DNA of 64,000 nucleotides, from contig OZ316899.1 of NCBI GenBank assembly GCA_973895155.1, forward strand, positions 11,470,001 to 11,534,000. The letters run 5' to 3'. The translations under genes and the position numbers were made by a program. The notes under the pieces were generated by a model. It was not told the DNA's origin and did not search any database. It worked only from the letters and a program-made list of their open reading frames with translations. Source of the stretch: Marsupella aquatica (taxonomy: Eukaryota > Marchantiophyta). Each line of letters begins with the position of its first letter. Positions within the stretch are counted from its first letter, which is position 1. Of the stretch, positions 61,926 through 64,000 are shown one piece after another.

Positions 61926-61930
61926 ATTGA

Positions 61931-62401
61931 GAAGTTATCAATTTGACAATCTAGAAATTTTTGTGTGAGAAGATGTCAATTCAAGCATTCTAGTACCGTC
62001 GTTGCTTGTTGACCAGAAAGAATTATTGGTTTGATAACTAGATCTCCATGTCAATTTTTAGTTAATGTAGGATGTCTATTCTAAATTCGGCCATGTTGTG
62101 AGCTCTATTGCATTTTGAATCTTAAACAGCCAGGGGGATCGTCATTTTCCATCATCTCTTCTCATGAGCCAATTGAAAAGACATTCCTACTACTCATTTT
62201 TCATATCTTTCTTTAATTGTTAGTTTTGTGCATTGATTACCATCAATCCTCCGGAGAGAGAACTCCTTGGCAAGGTTATGCCCAATTAACATCCTATTTG
62301 TTCTTTTCAGTACCAATTCACTTTTCATTAACTCTTCAAGGGAACAAATTCAGGTCTTTAGATGTTAAAGTGTTATTTAACAATCTACCCACTCTACCAC
62401 A
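61931..62401 (+). repeat. Right end of the LTR-like stretch interrupted by copia H
   Basis: This continues the sequence left of copia H after the TSD attga. It is AT-rich and non-coding, and ends CTCTACCACA eight bases before a PBS, so it is read as the 3' end of an LTR. Confidence 0.6.
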
Positions 62402-62408
62402 CGCTTTT

Positions 62409-62426
62409 TGGCGCCGTTGTCGGGGA
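62409..62426 (+). promoter_or_regulatory. Primer-binding site of Athila/Tat type
   Basis: TGGCGCCGTTGTCGGGGA matches the motif (TGGCGCCGTTGCCGGGGA type, tRNA-Asp) well known after Athila and Tat group LTRs in plants. It is distinct from TGGCGCTAGATGG in elements A, B and C. Confidence 0.8.
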
Positions 62427-62940
62427 GTGACCTGAGAAGTGAAGGTACTTTGATAGATTTGAGTTGTGCAAAGATTGAAGTAATTAAAGGAGACCATTTC
62501 AAGAGAGACCCTCCTGAGAGGAAGTCCCTAAGAGTGAGCAGCCTCAAATCAATTCAAGCTTGTAGTGGACGGAAGTGGTGAAATCAGCACAATGGAAGGA
62601 GCGTATTTGAATGGATATGTTGGTACTACAGAAGAACCTGAGCACGAAAACATTCATTAAACATGAGAAGCAAACCATATACAATCTTTAATGCTTCTAG
62701 AGCCTTCCAATTAGAGTATGTGCATGCATTGGAGACTATGGATTTTGAAGAAGATCACTTTCCTTTGAAGGAGCGAAAGGAATTAATTGCAAAAATGAAG
62801 AGCATTTTAGCAAAGGGAAACAGAGATTCAAACAAGCACTCCAACAAGAAGTTATAGAGTGGAGTTGCGGAGAAATCCGGATTTGGGAGGAAATTCGGAC
62901 AAAATTAATAACTCCGGATATGGTATCTCAAATTGGTAAT
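62427..62940 (+). other. Start of the internal region of the Athila/Tat-type element
   Basis: The sequence after the PBS is AT-rich. The only open stretch is 62663-62857 (MRSKPYTIFNASRAFQLEYV, then FPLKERKELIAKMKSIL), which could be a gag start but shows no domain. It is cut at 62940 by a second copia element. Confidence 0.45.
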
Positions 62941-63105
62941 TGTTACAACACCTAGATTACACTCCAAGTGGACTTTACTTTATACTCTAACTAAGTAACC
63001 CTTAGAAGTTAGGACAATTATCCAACTGCCCTCATATGTAACTCATATATACTCATTCCTAATAGAAATGACATTGGATTGTTGGTGATGATATCGAGTA
63101 GAACA
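62941..63105 (+). repeat. 5' LTR of a second Ty1/copia element (G)
   Basis: It begins TGTTACAACACCTAG and ends CGAGTAGAACA, about 165 bp, followed by CGTTATCAGCACA as in copia H. The left flank gtaat (62936-62940) would be its TSD; the other end is outside the window. Confidence 0.75.
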
Positions 63106-63367
63106 CGTTATCAGCACAAGCTGGTTGGAGACATATTTTTTTTAGGAAGAATTTGGAGAGCAATATCACTTTTGCAAAGAATATATACTTGGGGCCAATC
63201 GAGAGAATGTATGAGGCAAAGACAGGATAATTCAGAAGGAGATTTCAGTCACGACCATATCAATTAAACAACAAGCTTGATGCAAATAACAAAAGGCAAT
63301 TGATTTCATTACATTTTCTTCTTGATACCAAAAGTTATCAAATCATATATAACGGCCCAGTAGACAC

Positions 63368-63950
63368 ATGGATTTAGCCATGAATTCTATGGAGAAATTG
63401 CACTTCCAAGCACTAGCAATAGATGGAGCAAATTAATTATCTTGGTCCTTAGATGTGGAAGCACATCTCGCCTCCAAAAATCTACAGGACACAATCTTGG
63501 CCGATGGAGGGACAACGTTACAACAGAAGGCTCAGGCCTTAATACTTATCAGGCATCATCTTGCCAAACCTCTTAAGATACAGTATCTAAATCATTATAA
63601 TCCTAGAGTTCTATGGGACAAACTACAATTGAGATTTGATCATATGTGCGCGATCTCTCTCCCCATGGCTTGCCACGACTGGATAAATCTTTGCGTACAA
63701 GACCACACCACAATTGCAAGTTACAATAGCAAATTGTTTTGCATTACCTCGCAATTAGCTGTTTTGTGGTAACCTTGTCGACGACCAAGAACAAATTGAG
63801 AAGACTTTATCTACATTTCACGTAACTAACATGGTTCTTGCCTCCCAATATCGCAATATGAATTTCACCAGATACTCACAACTGATCTCCCATATGCTGC
63901 TTGCGAAAAACACCAAATCCTACTGCTACATAATGCGAAAACACGACCAC
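63368..63950 (+). pseudogene. gag: gag of copia element G (runs off the window)
   Basis: MNSMEKLHFQALAIDGAN is followed by an in-frame TAA near 63434. Then come LSWSLDVEAHLASKNLQDTI, RVLWDKLQLRFDH and SLPMACHDWINL. The same blocks are in copia H gag (LEKLQFPLLATDGDN, LWDTLKLRFDH, SLPAAQNEWIHL), so H and G are one family. A frameshift near 63768 moves the rest to another frame (LASQYRNMNFTRYSQLISH). Confidence 0.8.
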
Positions 63951-64000
63951 CAGGGAGCGCAGTTCCCCCGCCTAGACCATAGACTCACCTAGTGGAATTT

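Overview
The window is nuclear DNA of a land plant. It is heterochromatin built almost entirely from nested LTR retrotransposons (Ty3/gypsy, including a chromovirus, and Ty1/copia) plus two fragments of plant L1-type LINEs. I see no rRNA, tRNA, CRISPR or intact host gene. The species cannot be read from the sequence. A run of exactly 100 N at 1675-1774 marks it as a draft assembly.

Layout. 1-3115 (+): 3' part of a Ty3/gypsy pol (E1) with the start of its 3' LTR; about 1.1 kb of it is present twice across the gap. 3116-10556 (-): element A of the same family, with a 3.83 kb 5' LTR (6727-10556), PBS, broken gag-protease, and a deletion running into an LTR fragment. 10557-17849 (+): an LTR of a second subfamily (B-type), split by a solo LTR-like insert (12436-15854, TSD ggcag) that is itself split by a 5'-truncated LINE (14406-15604, 17-bp TSD). 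18488-47979 (+): a dismembered chromovirus (LTR, initiator-Met type PBS, gag, RT/RNase H/integrase, chromodomain, LTR). Into it went a solo LTR D (21013-25021, TSD aaatg), an unrecognised AT-rich segment, and a 16.9 kb gypsy element B (29435-46320, -). B in turn carries a solo LTR (36402-38868, TSD ctggt) and a LINE fragment. 47980-54088 (+): decayed element C of the E1/A lineage. 54089-62940: an LTR-like stretch ending in an Athila/Tat-type PBS, interrupted by a complete Ty1/copia element H (56437-61925, TSD attga, both LTRs 189 bp and identical by eye). 62941-64000: start of a second copia element.

Main observation. Six copies of a long non-gag, non-pol gene (called ORFX here) lie inside LTRs. 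It has a conserved alpha-helical domain (motifs FGLP, MIEPR, IGGK.Y, SHI.IIL.WY), a Pro-rich linker, a long coiled coil and a basic tail. It is intact at 815 codons in the LTR of element A. It lies inside a TSD-flanked solo LTR (D) and in both LTRs of element B, so it is LTR-resident and not internal. In A, D and C it ends 200-350 bp upstream of a conserved TATA-like core (..TTTAGTGCACC..), so it appears to sit in U3. This LTR-borne gene is the best candidate for an undescribed system here.

How the parts relate. gag (three CCHC knuckles), protease, RT, RNase H and integrase belong to one Ty3/gypsy lineage (E1, A, B, C) that shares the PBS-like motif TGGCGCTAGATGG and the LTR-borne ORFX. The chromovirus and copia elements use other primers. 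Most coding regions are broken by transitions at methylatable cytosines and by small indels; only the 815-codon ORFX is long and uninterrupted.
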